A DNA stretch of 64,000 nucleotides from Streptomyces sp. NBC_01439 (GCF_036227605.1 NZ_CP109487.1:1116001-1180000); one strand, 5' to 3'. Positions 1 through 9,341 are shown, counted from the stretch's first letter. Notes: a model not told the origin generated them from the letters alone. Numbers and translations: made by a program.

Positions 1-1194
1 CGCGATCTTCAGGATGAGGAACCGGGCATTGCATCCATTGAGGAAGCGCAGCCTGTAGCGACGCGGTTCGACTTCGAGCTTCGGCCATGTCCGGCCGTTG
101 ACCACCATGGTGTTGGCGAAGAATTCGGGGTTCCAGATGGGGGACACATCGGTCGTGGGAATGTACGGACCCGCGAACCCGTCGAAGAATTCCCGGGTCG
201 TGGGGTAGAACAGCGAGCCGTCCGAATTGAACGAGCGGTCCTGGATGGCCAGGGGGATCTCGTGGTATCGGGTACCCGGCCGATCTCCGGAGGCGGGCGC
301 CGGGCCGGGCAGGGCCCCCTTGGGCAGGTCGCACTCACCGCCGCGGAGCAGATAGAAGCCGGCGGGTCCGGCGTAGACGTTGAGCCGGGTCAGACCCAGG
401 GTGTGGTCGTGGAACCAGAGGGTCGATGCCCGCTGGTCGTTGGCGTACTGGAAGGTCGCGGTACCCGGATCCCACTTCAGGCGGTGCGCATCGGCGAACT
501 TGTCCCGGAACTCGTTGTAGAACGAGCCCACGGTGGCGAATCCCGGAGGAATGTTGTTCGCGCGTGGCAGGTACCACGCTTCCGTGTAGCCGTCGCTCTC
601 CTCGGTGGAATGCCCACCGTGCAGGTGCGTGACGATCGGTACGGGGCCGGTGTACGGACCCGGCGTCGATGTGAAGGTCGGCCGCGAATCCCGCCCGGCA
701 TTTCCGCCCGGCGGGTTCGCCCAGTGCAGGGTGGGGTCGACCGCCAGCAAGTGCGGGAGGAAACGGCCCTGGCTGTCGACGAGATCGTTCACCCAGGTGA
801 CCCGGACAGGCCTGTCTACGCTGGCCTCGATGGTGAACGACGGGTAGTTGAACGTGCTGTTGTCCCCGAGCGAGCCGTATCCCCACAGGGTGGTGGACGG
901 CAGAGTGGGAGGCAATACCTGCTGGCTGAATTGCCGGACGCCGATGACATACGTATCGATGCCGTGCCGCTCCGGGTGCCGGGCCTTCGGCATCACCGGC
1001 GGGATCACCAGGTTGGTGACGTATTTCGGGATGGTCGTGGGGTCCAGGGTGGAGACTGGGAATTTCCCGACAGACCTGGCCCCCGGAACCACCGCGGTCT
1101 CGTTCGGGAGTGCCACCGCCTCATTAGGGGCCGGAAGGACCAGGGCCGCTCCACCAACGGCCCCGGCTACGAGCAGGCCTCTTCGCGCGATCAT
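1..1194 (-). CDS. Exported multicopper oxidase, C-terminus outside the window
   Basis: Reading from an ATG at 1194 gives 398 open codons that run off the left edge. Residues 1-25 look like a Tat-type leader: two arginines at 4-5, then a hydrophobic stretch. HLHGGH near residue 191 and WFHDHTLG near 257 are the first two copper-ligand motifs of three-domain multicopper oxidases of the bilirubin oxidase/CotA group; the T1 site and last ligands would lie beyond the edge. The expected role is extracytoplasmic oxidation of phenols or metal ions coupled to O2 reduction. AAGG precedes the ATG. In-frame GTG and TTG codons 13-17 codons upstream are alternative starts. The substrate cannot be told from sequence. 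Confidence 0.85.
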   Translation of the reverse strand, partial: MIARRGLLVAGAVGGAALVLPAPNEAVALPNETAVVPGARSVGKFPVSTLDPTTIPKYVTNLVIPPVMPKARHPERHGIDTYVIGVRQFSQQVLPPTLPSTTLWGYGSLGDNSTFNYPSFTIEASVDRPVRVTWVNDLVDSQGRFLPHLLAVDPTLHWANPPGGNAGRDSRPTFTSTPGPYTGPVPIVTHLHGGHSTEESDGYTEAWYLPRANNIPPGFATVGSFYNEFRDKFADAHRLKWDPGTATFQYANDQRASTLWFHDHTLGLTRLNVYAGPAGFYLLRGGECDLPKGALPGPAPASGDRPGTRYHEIPLAIQDRSFNSDGSLFYPTTREFFDGFAGPYIPTTDVSPIWNPEFFANTMVVNGRTWPKLEVEPRRYRLRFLNGCNARFLILKIA

Positions 1195-1334
1195 CTCTCT
1201 CGCCTTCTGCAGCCCGAGGGCATCGATCACTTCCTCACTCAATGTTAAGTGGAGTGCACGGTAAGTAATCGAAGGACGCCCGGCGTGGCGACGGGCTGTC
1301 GGGGCAGGCAGCGAGCGAGCCGCAACCGGCACAG

Positions 1335-1660
1335 TCATGGCCAATATCCGTTGCCGGCAAATAGCCTGCGCTCAGCCTCGGTTTTCTCGTGGTCCGTCGG
1401 CCTCCTGGAACCCCAAGGATGCGGCCGGGCGGCGTCGTTGTGTGCGGGCCGGTCCTCGTCGAACGTCTCGACCGCTCCGTCCCTGAGCGCTTCCGTGAAC
1501 GCGTGCTCTTTTCGGGCGGCGACCGTCCATGCAGTGCCGCACGCCGGCGGATCCGCGGCGTTAATCTGTCGAAATCGGACTTCCACTCAACAGCATGCAG
1601 CGCGGCGGAATCGAGGAGGACCCCGTCGGTGTCCAGAACGACGGCTCGAAGCGGACTCAC
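1335..1660 (-). pseudogene. HAD-family hydrolase remnant
   Basis: A GTG at 1660 overlaps the TGA of the flavin-protein gene upstream (GTGA), the usual sign of translational coupling. The first 20 or so residues read AVVLDTDGVLLDSAALHA, a clear HAD motif I (DxDGVxxD). After about 30 residues this frame turns into Arg/Thr-rich sequence, while another frame (1335-1586) looks more protein-like (AERRLFAGNGYWP at its end). No later HAD motif is present. I infer a gene broken by an indel and a deletion. A short fusion product cannot be ruled out. Confidence 0.45.
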
Positions 1661-2337
1661 TGCCTGATCACCCGGCGCCCAGTGATCCGGATCGCGGTGA
1701 CCTTCATCCAATGGGTCCTCGGGCCGCCGGCCCAGGGCAGGGAGTACGCGACTGCGTCAAGCCGACCGAGCTCCTCCGCGTCAGTGACGCCTCCCGCCTC
1801 GCCTACGACCATAACGCTCCAGCCCAGGCGCGTGGCGTCGTCGATGTGGTCGACCTCGAAGGCCACCTCGGTGCCGGCGGCCCGTGCAAGCACCGCGTCA
1901 CCCGAGGTCCGGAATGCGATGTCGCGGCCCGCCACCACGTAGTTGACCGGGAATATCGCCGGACCCTCCGGGGTGAAGACGGCGACCCTGCCCACGCCGT
2001 GCGTGGACAGCAGCCGTCGGCACTCGGCTTCGGACAACTCGACCAGCTTGGCATCCAGCACGGCCGTTCCTCTGCCTGGCGGGTATTCCGTCGTCGCGCC
2101 GGAGAGTTCCGCGGCGGTCGTCCCGAGCGCGTCGGCGAGTCGCAGAAGGGAGCCGATCGCCGGCGCTGCCGCGTGTTCCTCCAGGTAGGTGATGTACGCG
2201 CCGTCAGCGCCGCAGCGCTCACCCAGTTCGTCCCGGGTGAGGCCGAGTTCCTCACGGTGCATGGCGATCCGCCGCCCGAGGTCAGTACGTCCGGCCGGCG
2301 CCTCTGTGGCGCCCGGCCCGTGCTGGGTTCTCCTCAT
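1657..2337 (-). CDS. XRE helix-turn-helix fused to a PPOX-like flavin domain
   Basis: 226 residues from ATG 2337; a GTG at 2346 is possible, but its AGAGG site would lie only 2 nt away. Residues about 15-75 form a Cro/C1-type helix-turn-helix ([19 protein letters not shown], then a recognition-helix region). Residues about 90-226 form a pyridoxamine-5'-phosphate-oxidase-like split barrel with FPVNYVV and the [15 protein letters not shown] segment typical of the family. Such barrels bind FMN, F420 or haem. The pairing suggests a redox- or flavin-sensing regulator, but no target is visible. Its stop overlaps the HAD remnant downstream. A shorter relative without the HTH is at 15195-15665. Confidence 0.85.
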   Translation of the reverse strand: MRRTQHGPGATEAPAGRTDLGRRIAMHREELGLTRDELGERCGADGAYITYLEEHAAAPAIGSLLRLADALGTTAAELSGATTEYPPGRGTAVLDAKLVELSEAECRRLLSTHGVGRVAVFTPEGPAIFPVNYVVAGRDIAFRTSGDAVLARAAGTEVAFEVDHIDDATRLGWSVMVVGEAGGVTDAEELGRLDAVAYSLPWAGGPRTHWMKVTAIRITGRRVIRQ

Positions 2338-2344
2338 TGTCTTC

Positions 2345-2585
2345 ACGTCCTCTCGGTGTCAGGGCTGCGTGGCCGGAACCGTGGCAACGTGTGCCGGGGC
2401 TGTGGAGACCGGCGGTCACGATGGGGGCCAGGCCGATACGTCCCATGCCGAGGATCCTGACCGAATTCACCTCGGGCACGTCGCCTTCGGCGATGCGCTC
2501 GTCGAGGCCGCGGACGGTGACGGCGTCGGCACGGACGATCGCGCTGGCTGCGTCTGTCCGGGCCTTGGAAGGCGAGTGTCTTCAC
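2345..2585 (-). pseudogene. Zinc alcohol dehydrogenase remnant with internal deletion
   Basis: From a GTG at 2585, behind an AAGGGAAGAGGGG-type ribosome site, one frame starts [10 protein letters not shown], the N-terminus of MDR-family alcohol dehydrogenases. A second frame continues with [18 protein letters not shown] and RILG, which correspond to the catalytic-domain start. It then jumps straight to [19 protein letters not shown], the start of the Rossmann domain (normally GAGPIGLAAIxTA). The zinc-site loop and roughly 100 residues between are missing and the cysteine ligand position is changed. This is seen directly. The family call comes from recall of typical sequences. Confidence 0.6.
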
Positions 2586-2660
2586 GACGCTCCCCTCTTC
2601 CCTTGCATACGTTAAGGAGGTTGCACCGCCAGGCTGGACCGGGCTCGACCGCCCGCGCAT

Positions 2661-2696
2661 GGGCCGGTCGGTCCCCTGCGTGGGCCTGTCGGCCCC
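2661..2696 (+). promoter_or_regulatory. Tandem OsdR/DosR-like palindromes before the MBL gene
   Basis: GGGCCGGTCGGTCCC (2661-2675) and GGGCCTGTCGGCCCC (2682-2696) start 21 bp apart, about two helical turns. They lie 66-101 bp upstream of ATG 2762 and just upstream of the divergent dehydrogenase remnant. Near-identical pairs precede other stress genes in this window, so I infer one shared response regulator of the DevR/DosR/OsdR type. Confidence 0.65.
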
Positions 2697-2761
2697 CTGT
2701 CGGCCCTTACACACGGTGCAATGGTGAGAACCGGATCCTCTTACCGAAGGGAGGGCGGGTC

Positions 2762-4189
2762 ATGTCCGAGACAGCCCCGCGCCCCGCTACCGCCTCGCCC
2801 AGACCTGCACTCCTCCGGTTGCTCGGTGCAGTACGCACGGTCACCGGCAGCAAGTTCCTCGTCGAGAGCGACCACGCCCGCATCCTGGTCGACTGCGGGC
2901 TCTTCCAGGGTTTCGCGGACCTGCGCCGTCGCAACTGGGACAAGCCCGGCTTCGACGCCTCCGACCTCCGCGCCGTGGTCGTGACCCATGCTCACCTGGA
3001 CCACTGTGGCTATCTGCCGCGCCTGGTCCGGCACGGCTTCCGTGGTCCGATCCTCTGCACCCCCGGAACGGCCCGCCTCGCCGAGATCGTGCTCCGCGAC
3101 AGTGCCCGCCTCCAGATGGAGGCCGCCGAGCACGCCAACAGTCACGGCTGGTCCAAGCACCGCCCCGCCAAGCCGCTCTACGACGACTCGGACGTCGAGA
3201 ACACGTTGAAGTTCTTCGACCCGGTCGAGGTCGGCAGCGAGATCGAGATCATGGCCGGAACGAAGCTGAAGCTGCACCACGGCGGACACATCCTCGGCTC
3301 AGCCTGGGCCCACCTCACGCTGGAGGACGGCCACACCCTGGCCGTCAGTGGCGATCTTGGTCGTCCCGGGCACCCCCTGCTGCTGCCCCCGGAGCCCTTC
3401 ACCGGCGCCGACGTGCTGCTGATGGAGTCCACCTACGGCGACCGCCGCCACGACCACGAGACGGCACGGCGCGAGTTCGCTGCCGTGATCACCCGAACGC
3501 TGTCGCGAGGAGGAACCGTCGTCATCCCGGCATTCGCGATCGACCGGACCGAGGTCGTCCTGCACGAACTGGCCGAGCTGCGCGGTGACGGCACGCTACC
3601 CCGCCACGTGCCCGTCTACGTGGACAGCCCCATGGCCCTGGCCGCCTTGGACGTGTACCGCGACGCCCTGCGGTCCCGCGCTCCCGAACTGCGGCCCGAG
3701 ATCCTGGCCCAGGGCGAGGCGGTGTTCAGCCCAGAGCCCTTCCTGGCCGCCCGTACCGTCCAGGAGTCCATCGACATCAACAGCACCACAGGCCCCGCGG
3801 TCATCGTCTCCTCCGCCGGCATGGCCACCGGCGGCCGGGTCCTGCACCACCTGCACCGGCTGCTGCCCGACCCCCGCAACGCTGTCGTGATCGTCGGCTT
3901 CGCCGCCGCCGGCACCCGCGCCCGCGACCTCGTCGACGGCGCCCGCACCCTCAAGATGTTCGGCGAGTACGTCCCCGTACGCGCCGAGGTGGCCGACGTA
4001 CCCCACTTCTCCGCCCACGCCGACGCCGACCAGATCATCGACTGGCTGCGCGCCGCACCGCCCCCACACACCACCTACCTCGTCCATGGCGAGGAGACCG
4101 CCGCCGAGACCCTCCGAGACCGCATCGACCTCGAGCTGGGATGGACGGCCGTCGTACCCAAATCCGGCGAGGCCGTCCTGGTCCGTTGA
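2762..4189 (+). CDS. Metallo-beta-lactamase/beta-CASP RNase-like protein
   Basis: 475 residues from ATG 2762 behind GAAGGGAGG. HAHLDH at about 76-81 is the zinc motif of the fold, followed by [19 protein letters not shown] and a late HFSAHAD histidine motif. The middle GMATGGRV segment marks the beta-CASP and RMMBL (KH-like tail) architecture of CPSF/RNase J-like nucleases. Relatives are cytoplasmic RNA-processing enzymes, and members occur in stress regulons. It heads a group with the cyclic-nucleotide-binding and CBS genes downstream, 95 bp and about 570 bp away. Tandem palindromes at 2661-2696 lie in its promoter. The RNA target is unknown. Confidence 0.85.
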   Translation: MSETAPRPATASPRPALLRLLGAVRTVTGSKFLVESDHARILVDCGLFQGFADLRRRNWDKPGFDASDLRAVVVTHAHLDHCGYLPRLVRHGFRGPILCTPGTARLAEIVLRDSARLQMEAAEHANSHGWSKHRPAKPLYDDSDVENTLKFFDPVEVGSEIEIMAGTKLKLHHGGHILGSAWAHLTLEDGHTLAVSGDLGRPGHPLLLPPEPFTGADVLLMESTYGDRRHDHETARREFAAVITRTLSRGGTVVIPAFAIDRTEVVLHELAELRGDGTLPRHVPVYVDSPMALAALDVYRDALRSRAPELRPEILAQGEAVFSPEPFLAARTVQESIDINSTTGPAVIVSSAGMATGGRVLHHLHRLLPDPRNAVVIVGFAAAGTRARDLVDGARTLKMFGEYVPVRAEVADVPHFSAHADADQIIDWLRAAPPPHTTYLVHGEETAAETLRDRIDLELGWTAVVPKSGEAVLVR

Positions 4190-4192
4190 CCC

Positions 4193-4207
4193 GGGCCGTA
4201 TGGGCCC
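4193..4207 (+). promoter_or_regulatory. Single OsdR/DosR-like palindrome before the CNB gene
   Basis: GGGCCGTATGGGCCC starts 3 bp after the MBL stop codon and 77 bp before the next ATG. It matches the paired boxes elsewhere in shape and spacing to the gene. I see no clear second box, so it is weaker evidence for an internal promoter. Confidence 0.45.
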
Positions 4208-4284
4208 TGCGGTATGCACCGCGAGGCCCTCCCGCACCCCAAGAGACCGGCACGACCCTGAAGGGGAACGGCTGGAGGCACACC

Positions 4285-4755
4285 ATGACCGCCATGACCA
4301 CTCTCCTCGACGAGATGGAACCCGAAGCACGCCAGGCTCTGCTCGCCCACGCCCACCGCGTGGACATCCCCGCCGGAACCCGCATCTTCAAGGAACGGCA
4401 GCGGGCCGACCGCCTCTGGATCATCGAGAACGGCACCGTCGACCTCGACCTGCACGTCCCCGGCCACAAGGCCGCCGTCGTCGACACCCTCGGTTCAGGA
4501 GAGCTCCTCGGCTGGTCATGGATGGTCCCTCCCTACTCCTGGCACCTCGGCGCCGTCACCACCCACCCCGTTCGAGCGCTCGAATTCGACGCCGAGGCCG
4601 TACGGAAGCTCTGCGACGAGAACACCGCCGTGGGCCGTTGCATATCGACCGCTGTCGCCGCAGTCATCGCCCGTCGCCTCGACTCGGCCCGTACCCGGAT
4701 CCTCGACCTGTTCGCGCCCCACCACAGCGACATGCCGCTCGCCTACGCCCGCTGA
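4285..4755 (+). CDS. Stand-alone cyclic-nucleotide-binding domain protein
   Basis: 156 residues from ATG 4285, with GGAGG 7 nt upstream. The body is one Crp/cAMP-binding-type beta roll: AGTRIFKE, RADRLWIIENGTVDLDL, then GSGELLGWSWMV. The C-terminal helix (VIARRLDSARTRILDLFAP) resembles the dimer helix of Crp, but no DNA-binding domain follows. It therefore probably acts by protein interaction or ligand buffering. A paralogue with the same layout is at 15840-16304, also beside a CBS and a flavin-barrel gene. The next gene starts 9 bp downstream, so they are co-transcribed. Whether it binds cAMP cannot be judged. Confidence 0.85.
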   Translation: MTAMTTLLDEMEPEARQALLAHAHRVDIPAGTRIFKERQRADRLWIIENGTVDLDLHVPGHKAAVVDTLGSGELLGWSWMVPPYSWHLGAVTTHPVRALEFDAEAVRKLCDENTAVGRCISTAVAAVIARRLDSARTRILDLFAPHHSDMPLAYAR

Positions 4756-4764
4756 GGACCAGCC

Positions 4765-5418
4765 ATGACCTCCACCCCGTACACCGTCAACGACGTCATG
4801 ACGAAGACCGTCGTCACCGTCACCGCCGCCGCCGAATTCAAGGAGATCGCCACCGCGATGGAGCGCTGGAAGGTCACCGCGGTCCCGGTCATCGAAGGCG
4901 AAGGCCATGTCGTCGGCGTCGTCTCCGAAGCCGACCTCCTCACCAAGGAGGAGTTCCACGAACACGGACCGAGCCTCATCGAGCAGATGCGCCGCCTCGG
5001 CGACACCGCGAAGGCCGGATCGGTCCGCGCCGAGCAGTTGATGACCACACCCGCCGTCACGATCCGCCCCGACGCCACGCTCCCCCAGGCCGCCCGCCTG
5101 ATGGCCGACCGCCACATCAAACGGCTTCCAGTCGTCGACGCCGACGGCACCCTCCTCGGCATCGTCAGCCGCGCCGACCTCCTGAAGGTCTTCCTCCGCG
5201 CCGACGACGACCTGGCCGCCGAGGTCCGCCGCGAGGTCGTCGACCGTCTCTTCCCCCTCTCGCACCGTGACATCACGGTCGACGTCACGCACGGGATCGT
5301 CACCCTGTCGGGAAGGACCCGCGACCCGCACCTCATCCCCGTGGCCACGCGCCTCGCCCGGGCCGTCGAAGGTGTGGTCGGCGTGCACTGCCGGCTCGAA
5401 GGCCCCGCCTCTGCGTAA
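4765..5418 (+). CDS. Two CBS domains plus BON domain
   Basis: 217 residues. Residues about 8-65 and 88-145 form a CBS pair (VNDVMTKTVVTV … VVGVVSEADLL; AEQLMTTPAVTI … LLGIVSRADLL), a Bateman module that usually binds adenine nucleotides. Residues about 155-213 are a BON domain (DITVDVTHGIVTLSG), often linked to membranes or phospholipid. The protein is likely an energy-state sensor. It follows the CNB gene by 9 bp, and the ribosome site GAGGACC lies in that short gap. Similar CBS proteins belong to mycobacterial hypoxia regulons. Confidence 0.88.
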   Translation: MTSTPYTVNDVMTKTVVTVTAAAEFKEIATAMERWKVTAVPVIEGEGHVVGVVSEADLLTKEEFHEHGPSLIEQMRRLGDTAKAGSVRAEQLMTTPAVTIRPDATLPQAARLMADRHIKRLPVVDADGTLLGIVSRADLLKVFLRADDDLAAEVRREVVDRLFPLSHRDITVDVTHGIVTLSGRTRDPHLIPVATRLARAVEGVVGVHCRLEGPASA

Positions 5419-5432
5419 GCGCCATGTCAGCC

Positions 5433-6254
5433 TTACGGGGCCAGGTCCCGCTTCATCAGCAACGCGTGGCCGAGAACGAGCCCCACGACTCCGACCCCGA
5501 CCAGAACTCCCAGCTGCGGCCACAGCACATGTCCCTGTGCCAGTGCGTCACCCGGTGTGTAGTAGTGGAAGGGGCTGATGAACCGCAGGGGCGCCGCCTT
5601 CGACCAAGCCAGCGCGATGAAGTTCACCGCGAAGCCGACTGCCCCGATGGCGATCGTCGCACCGATCACCTGCGCGCGTCGGCTCCCCCAGGCCGACACG
5701 GCCAGGGCCGGTCCGGCCAGGCACAGCGCGAAGCCGCACCCCATCAGCCCCGCCGCGAAGACACCGCTCAACGGCACGTCCCGGTGGATGTCCGGGGACA
5801 ACCAGACGCCCGCCGCCACCGTCAACGTCGCTGAGGTGTTGAGGGCGAGGGCGGCGATCACCACGGCGGCGGTCCGCTCGGCGAGGAGCCGGTTGCGGCT
5901 CACGGGGCGCACCACGATGAGCTCGATCGTCCCGGATTCCACGTCGGCCGCCACCGCGGCCGCGGCCAGCGCCCCGATAGCGGTCAGCTGCATGGCGATC
6001 CAGAAGGGATGCACCAATCCGGCCCCGAGCAGCCCCGGGTAGCTGGCGATCGATACGTCTCCGCCCGAGCCGCTGAACGCACGGTACGCCGACGGAGGGC
6101 CCTTCCCGCCCGCAGAGAAGAGCTGCCCGGGCGCGATCGTGTTCGCCACCACCACGATCAGGGCCTCGAAGGCGACCATCCCCACCATGAGGGCCACCAG
6201 CATCCGCCGACGCCGGTGCAGTGCCAGCCACAGGAGGGGCCACCGCGTCTTCAC
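5433..6254 (-). CDS. ABC-2 type transporter permease
   Basis: 273 residues with about six membrane segments, beginning with an N-terminal anchor (MLVALMVGMVAFEALIVVVA). The central SGTIELIVVRPVSRNRLLAER segment is the cytoplasmic loop typical of ABC-2 exporters. Its GTG start overlaps the ATPase stop by 4 nt (GTGA), so the two are translated as a pair. The substrate is not evident; related pairs export lipids or antibiotics. It converges on the CBS-BON gene with only 14 bp between the stops. Confidence 0.87.
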   Translation of the reverse strand: MKTRWPLLWLALHRRRRMLVALMVGMVAFEALIVVVANTIAPGQLFSAGGKGPPSAYRAFSGSGGDVSIASYPGLLGAGLVHPFWIAMQLTAIGALAAAAVAADVESGTIELIVVRPVSRNRLLAERTAAVVIAALALNTSATLTVAAGVWLSPDIHRDVPLSGVFAAGLMGCGFALCLAGPALAVSAWGSRRAQVIGATIAIGAVGFAVNFIALAWSKAAPLRFISPFHYYTPGDALAQGHVLWPQLGVLVGVGVVGLVLGHALLMKRDLAP

Positions 6255-7162
6255 GGCGCGGCCTCCTCCGCCTTGCCGTTGCGGTACAGATCCAGGAACG
6301 CCTCGTCCAGACCCGCCTCCTCCACGATGACGTCGGCCACCCCCAAGGCCAGCAGCTCACGCAGTGCTTCCACCACCTCGCTCGGGGGTACGAGGAGCTC
6401 CACCCGGTCGCCCTCCCAGCGGGGCGCCCACTGTTCCGCGCGCCCCAAAGGGCGCATCCCCTTCCCGTCAGCGAAGGCCAGACGAATCCGCCGCGCCCGC
6501 GCCTCCCGGAGGGCGGCCACGCTCTCCACGGTTACCAGGCGCCCTTCCCGGACGATCGCCACGCGTCCGCAGGCCCGCTGCACCTCCGGCAGCACGTGGC
6601 TGGACAACAGCACCGTGCGGCCGTCGGCCGCTGCCTGCTCCATCAAGTCGAAGAACGTTTCCTGGACCAGAGGGTCCAGCCCCTCGGTCGGCTCGTCCAG
6701 GACCACCAGCTGGGGATCGTGCTGCAGCGCTTGCACCAGGCCCAATTTCTGCTTCATGCCGCGCGAGTACCCGCCCACCGTGCGCCGCAGGACCGCGGGC
6801 GTCAGCCCCAGCCGCTCGCACAGCTCAGCTCGCCTCGTGCAGGGCCGGCCTTGGAGTGAACACAGGAGGTCGAGGGTCTGCGCCCCGGTGAGCTCCGGGT
6901 ACAGCCGCAGCTCACCCGGGAGATAGCCGAGTTCCCGAGCCACCCGGCGGTGATCGGCGAGCGGGTCCATCCCCAGCACCCGGACGTGTCCGGCGGTTGG
7001 GCGCAGCAAACCCGTCAGGCACCTGAGCGTGGTGGTCTTGCCCGCCCCGTTGGGCCCGAGGAAGCCGAACACCTCGCCCCGACCGATGCCGAGCGTGAGT
7101 TCCTCCACCCCGACCACGGCCCCGTATCGCTTGGTCAGTCCCCTGAGCTCAATCGCATCCAT
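6251..7162 (-). CDS. ABC transporter ATP-binding protein
   Basis: 303 residues from ATG 7162; longer in-frame starts would add low-complexity Arg/Pro sequence. Walker A GPNGAGKTT lies at about 37-45. The signature is the variant GGYSRGMKQKLGLV, Walker B is LVVLDEPTEGLD, and the H-loop is SSHVLPE. The C-terminal 80 residues are the DUF4162-like tail found in drug/lipid exporters. It powers the permease encoded next. There is no DosR-like box upstream. Confidence 0.9.
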   Translation of the reverse strand: MDAIELRGLTKRYGAVVGVEELTLGIGRGEVFGFLGPNGAGKTTTLRCLTGLLRPTAGHVRVLGMDPLADHRRVARELGYLPGELRLYPELTGAQTLDLLCSLQGRPCTRRAELCERLGLTPAVLRRTVGGYSRGMKQKLGLVQALQHDPQLVVLDEPTEGLDPLVQETFFDLMEQAAADGRTVLLSSHVLPEVQRACGRVAIVREGRLVTVESVAALREARARRIRLAFADGKGMRPLGRAEQWAPRWEGDRVELLVPPSEVVEALRELLALGVADVIVEEAGLDEAFLDLYRNGKAEEAAP

Positions 7163-7491
7163 GGCACCCACCCCACCAGTCTGTGCCCTGGCCCAGGCCG
7201 ACGCGCAGCGAGCAGGGAGCCTCCCTGGGACAGCGCGGCACCCGAAGACACCCGTGCCGTTCTGCGCCACGGCTCGGGTGTCACGCGGGCCTCCGCCGGG
7301 CGCAGCGCATGGCCCGGACTCCGGCGGAGGTCGCATACGGGGCCGTGCTCCAAGAGTCCGCCCAACGGGTCGACCGCACGTCGGCCTGCGGTTGTCACCA
7401 CCTGACACCTGGTCGCATGTCGGCCTGCGCATCGTCTGCCGTCTCTACGAGATGAGCGGATGCGCTGCACGACGGAGCCGACGTAGCCGCT
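7163..7491 (-). other. Intergenic stretch, ABC operon promoter side
   Basis: About 330 bp between the ABC ATPase start and the stop of the split gene at 7492. Open frames here are Arg/Pro-rich with no family signal. I see no clear hairpin or palindrome. It should hold the ABC operon promoter. Confidence 0.4.
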
Positions 7492-8153
7492 TCAGTCGGA
7501 CGGCAGCCGGCGGACGCGAGCGCCGAACACACGCCACCGCCGCTCATTGTCGCGCACAAGCGTTGCCGATTCCGCGAGGAGGTCCGCCGCCCGGTCGAGC
7601 AGCTCGGACGCCGAGAAGAGGTATGCAGGGGCGTTCCGCTGGGACCCCAGGTCAGCTCGCAGCGCCGCGGGAGAGAACTTGACCCGATCCAACAAGTCAA
7701 TGGAGCGGCGCAGCAGATGGGCAACCAGCGCCAGCAACCCCGCCGACTGCCAGTCGTTGGCGACGATGCGGTGCCGCTCCCCGAGCAGATCGGCAAGCAC
7801 TGGATAGGCAGCCAAGAGGCCGACGGCCTCCCATGCCTGCTCCATCGCGTGCGCCAGCCAGATTCCGGTCTGCTCACTGTCTTCCGCGATTTCCCTGACA
7901 TCCCGCTTCAGCCGCTGAAGCTCGACGGGCTCGTCCGCCCCTTCCATGAAGAGGATCCCCGACTCCGCGACAAGTCCGGGGGCATTCAGATCCTCCGCAC
8001 CTGCGAACGGATTCCGTGCCGACTCACCGACGTCGGTCACACTCCATCTGTCCGCCAGCGACTTCAGCGCCCGGGACCGCGCCTGAAGCTCGCCCGCCTG
8101 CCGCAGCGGAGCCTGTGCGTAGAACTGCTCGTGTTCGCGATGGAACCGGGCTA

Positions 8154-9023
8154 AGCGTTGTCCCGTAAGTACTGGTCACGGGTGAGATGATCTTGCTGTG
8201 TCTGGTGTGATCACGGCGTCGGAGCCGTCCTGGATAGCCCCGTTCGCCGGGCTGAGCCCGCGGCAGTTCAGCAAGCTGATCACCGCGCTGCGGCGCGAGG
8301 GAGCCGACCCGGTCCGCAAGGGCCGACCCTGGAGCCTGCCACTGGAGGACCGGGTCCTGCTGGTCGCCGCGTACTGGCGCACCAACCTCACCCTGCGCCA
8401 ACTCGCCCCGCTGTTCGGGGTGTCGAAGTCCGCGGCCGACCGGATCGTCGACCACCTCGGCCCGGCGCTCGCGCTCCAGCCCCGCAAGCGGTTCCGCAAG
8501 GACACCGTGCTGATCGTCGACGGCACCCTGGTCCCCACCCGGGACCACACCATCGCCGAGCAGTCGAAGAACTACCGGTACTCCACCAACCACCAGGTCG
8601 TCATCGACGCCGACACCCGGCTCGTCGTCGCGGTCGGCCGGCCACTGCCCGGCAACCGCAACGACTGCAAGGCATGGGAGCTGTCCGGAGCGAAAGACGC
8701 CGTCGGCAAGGCCACGGTGATCGCGGACGGCGGCTACCGAGGCACCGGCCTGGTCATCCCCCACCGCCGCGAACCCGGCCAGAGCGAACTCCCGGGCTGG
8801 AAAGAGGAACACAACCGCTCGCACCGCAAGGTCCGAGCCCGCGTCGAGCACGCCTTCGCCCGCATGAAGACCTGGAAGATCCTCCGCGACTGCCGCCTGA
8901 AAGGCGACGGGGTCCATCACGCCATGCTCGGCATCGCTCGCCTCCACAACCTCACGCTCGCTGGTTGACCAGGAAACGACGCTGGTCAACCAGCATGCCG
9001 TAGATCATTTACGGGACAACGCT
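8154..9023 (+). mobile_element. IS5-family insertion sequence, 870 bp, TA duplication
   Basis: The ends are perfect 15-bp inverted repeats, AGCGTTGTCCCGTAA at 8154 and its complement ending at 9023. TA flanks both sides (8152-8153 and 9024-9025). The target was CTAG. One transposase fills the element. It looks intact and recent, because the host frame is restored exactly on excision. Confidence 0.9.
8198..8968 (+). CDS. IS5-family DDE transposase
   Basis: 256 residues from GTG 8198. The N-terminal half carries a helix-turn-helix (LTLRQLAPLFGVSKSAADRIV at about 66-86). The DDE residues fall in IVDGTLVPT, IADGGYRG and RVEHAFARMK, the pattern of the IS427/IS1031-type branch of IS5. It is complete, in one frame, without the split ORF that many relatives have. 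It catalyses cut-and-paste movement of the surrounding 870-bp element. Confidence 0.93.
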   Translation: MSGVITASEPSWIAPFAGLSPRQFSKLITALRREGADPVRKGRPWSLPLEDRVLLVAAYWRTNLTLRQLAPLFGVSKSAADRIVDHLGPALALQPRKRFRKDTVLIVDGTLVPTRDHTIAEQSKNYRYSTNHQVVIDADTRLVVAVGRPLPGNRNDCKAWELSGAKDAVGKATVIADGGYRGTGLVIPHRREPGQSELPGWKEEHNRSHRKVRARVEHAFARMKTWKILRDCRLKGDGVHHAMLGIARLHNLTLAG

Positions 9024-9086
9024 TAGGTTGACGATCACCTGCAACAACGGTTCAGGAGGGATGGACGTCGTCTGCTCCTCGGGCAT

Positions 9087-9291
9087 GCGAGAAGTGTCCG
9101 CCCGGAGCGGCGCCCACCGGTTGACAACACGCCCCCCTCATCGCGGACCGAGACCAGCGAGGCCACCACCGCAGTCGCCGAATCTCCCCCTGCCGGTGCA
9201 GAGCCAACCGCAGCGGAGCCCATCGGCCCCCGGCGTCGCAGCAGCCGTCGCGGCTCCCTCACCAGGAGCGCAGGCCGCTGTCGGCGTCGGC
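9087..9291 (+). other. Short stretch between split gene and IS21; truncated ORF
   Basis: From about 9125 a plus-strand frame reads NTPPSSRTETSEATTAVAES, then Ala/Pro- and Arg-rich sequence, and enters the IS21 end at about 9290. It has the look of a disordered protein N-terminus cut off by the IS21 insertion. No start codon or family can be named. Confidence 0.3.
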
Positions 9292-9341
9292 TGAAAAGTG
9301 GACCAGTTTGGCCGGTTGAAAAGTGACCCGCTGGTGTCGGT

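Larger units (their letters stand above)
7492..9086 (-). pseudogene. Gene of unknown function split by an IS5-type element
   Basis: The reading frame starts at ATG 9086 (MPEEQTTSIPPEPLLQVIVN), is interrupted at 9025, and resumes at 8151 (ARFHREHEQFYAQ), ending at 7492. Removing 8154-9023 and one TA copy gives CTA GCC CGG in frame and an intact 240-residue protein. The protein is mostly helical and rich in Glu, Leu and Ala, with no family I recognise; CTA is itself a rare codon here. The 3' part alone (from 8040) could still be translated, but that is not supported. A sibling strain should carry the uninterrupted gene. Confidence 0.8.

Noticed and set aside
262..1248. 328-codon plus-strand open frame at the left edge
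   Set aside because: The minus strand here encodes multicopper oxidase motifs (HLHG, WFHDH); the plus frame has none.
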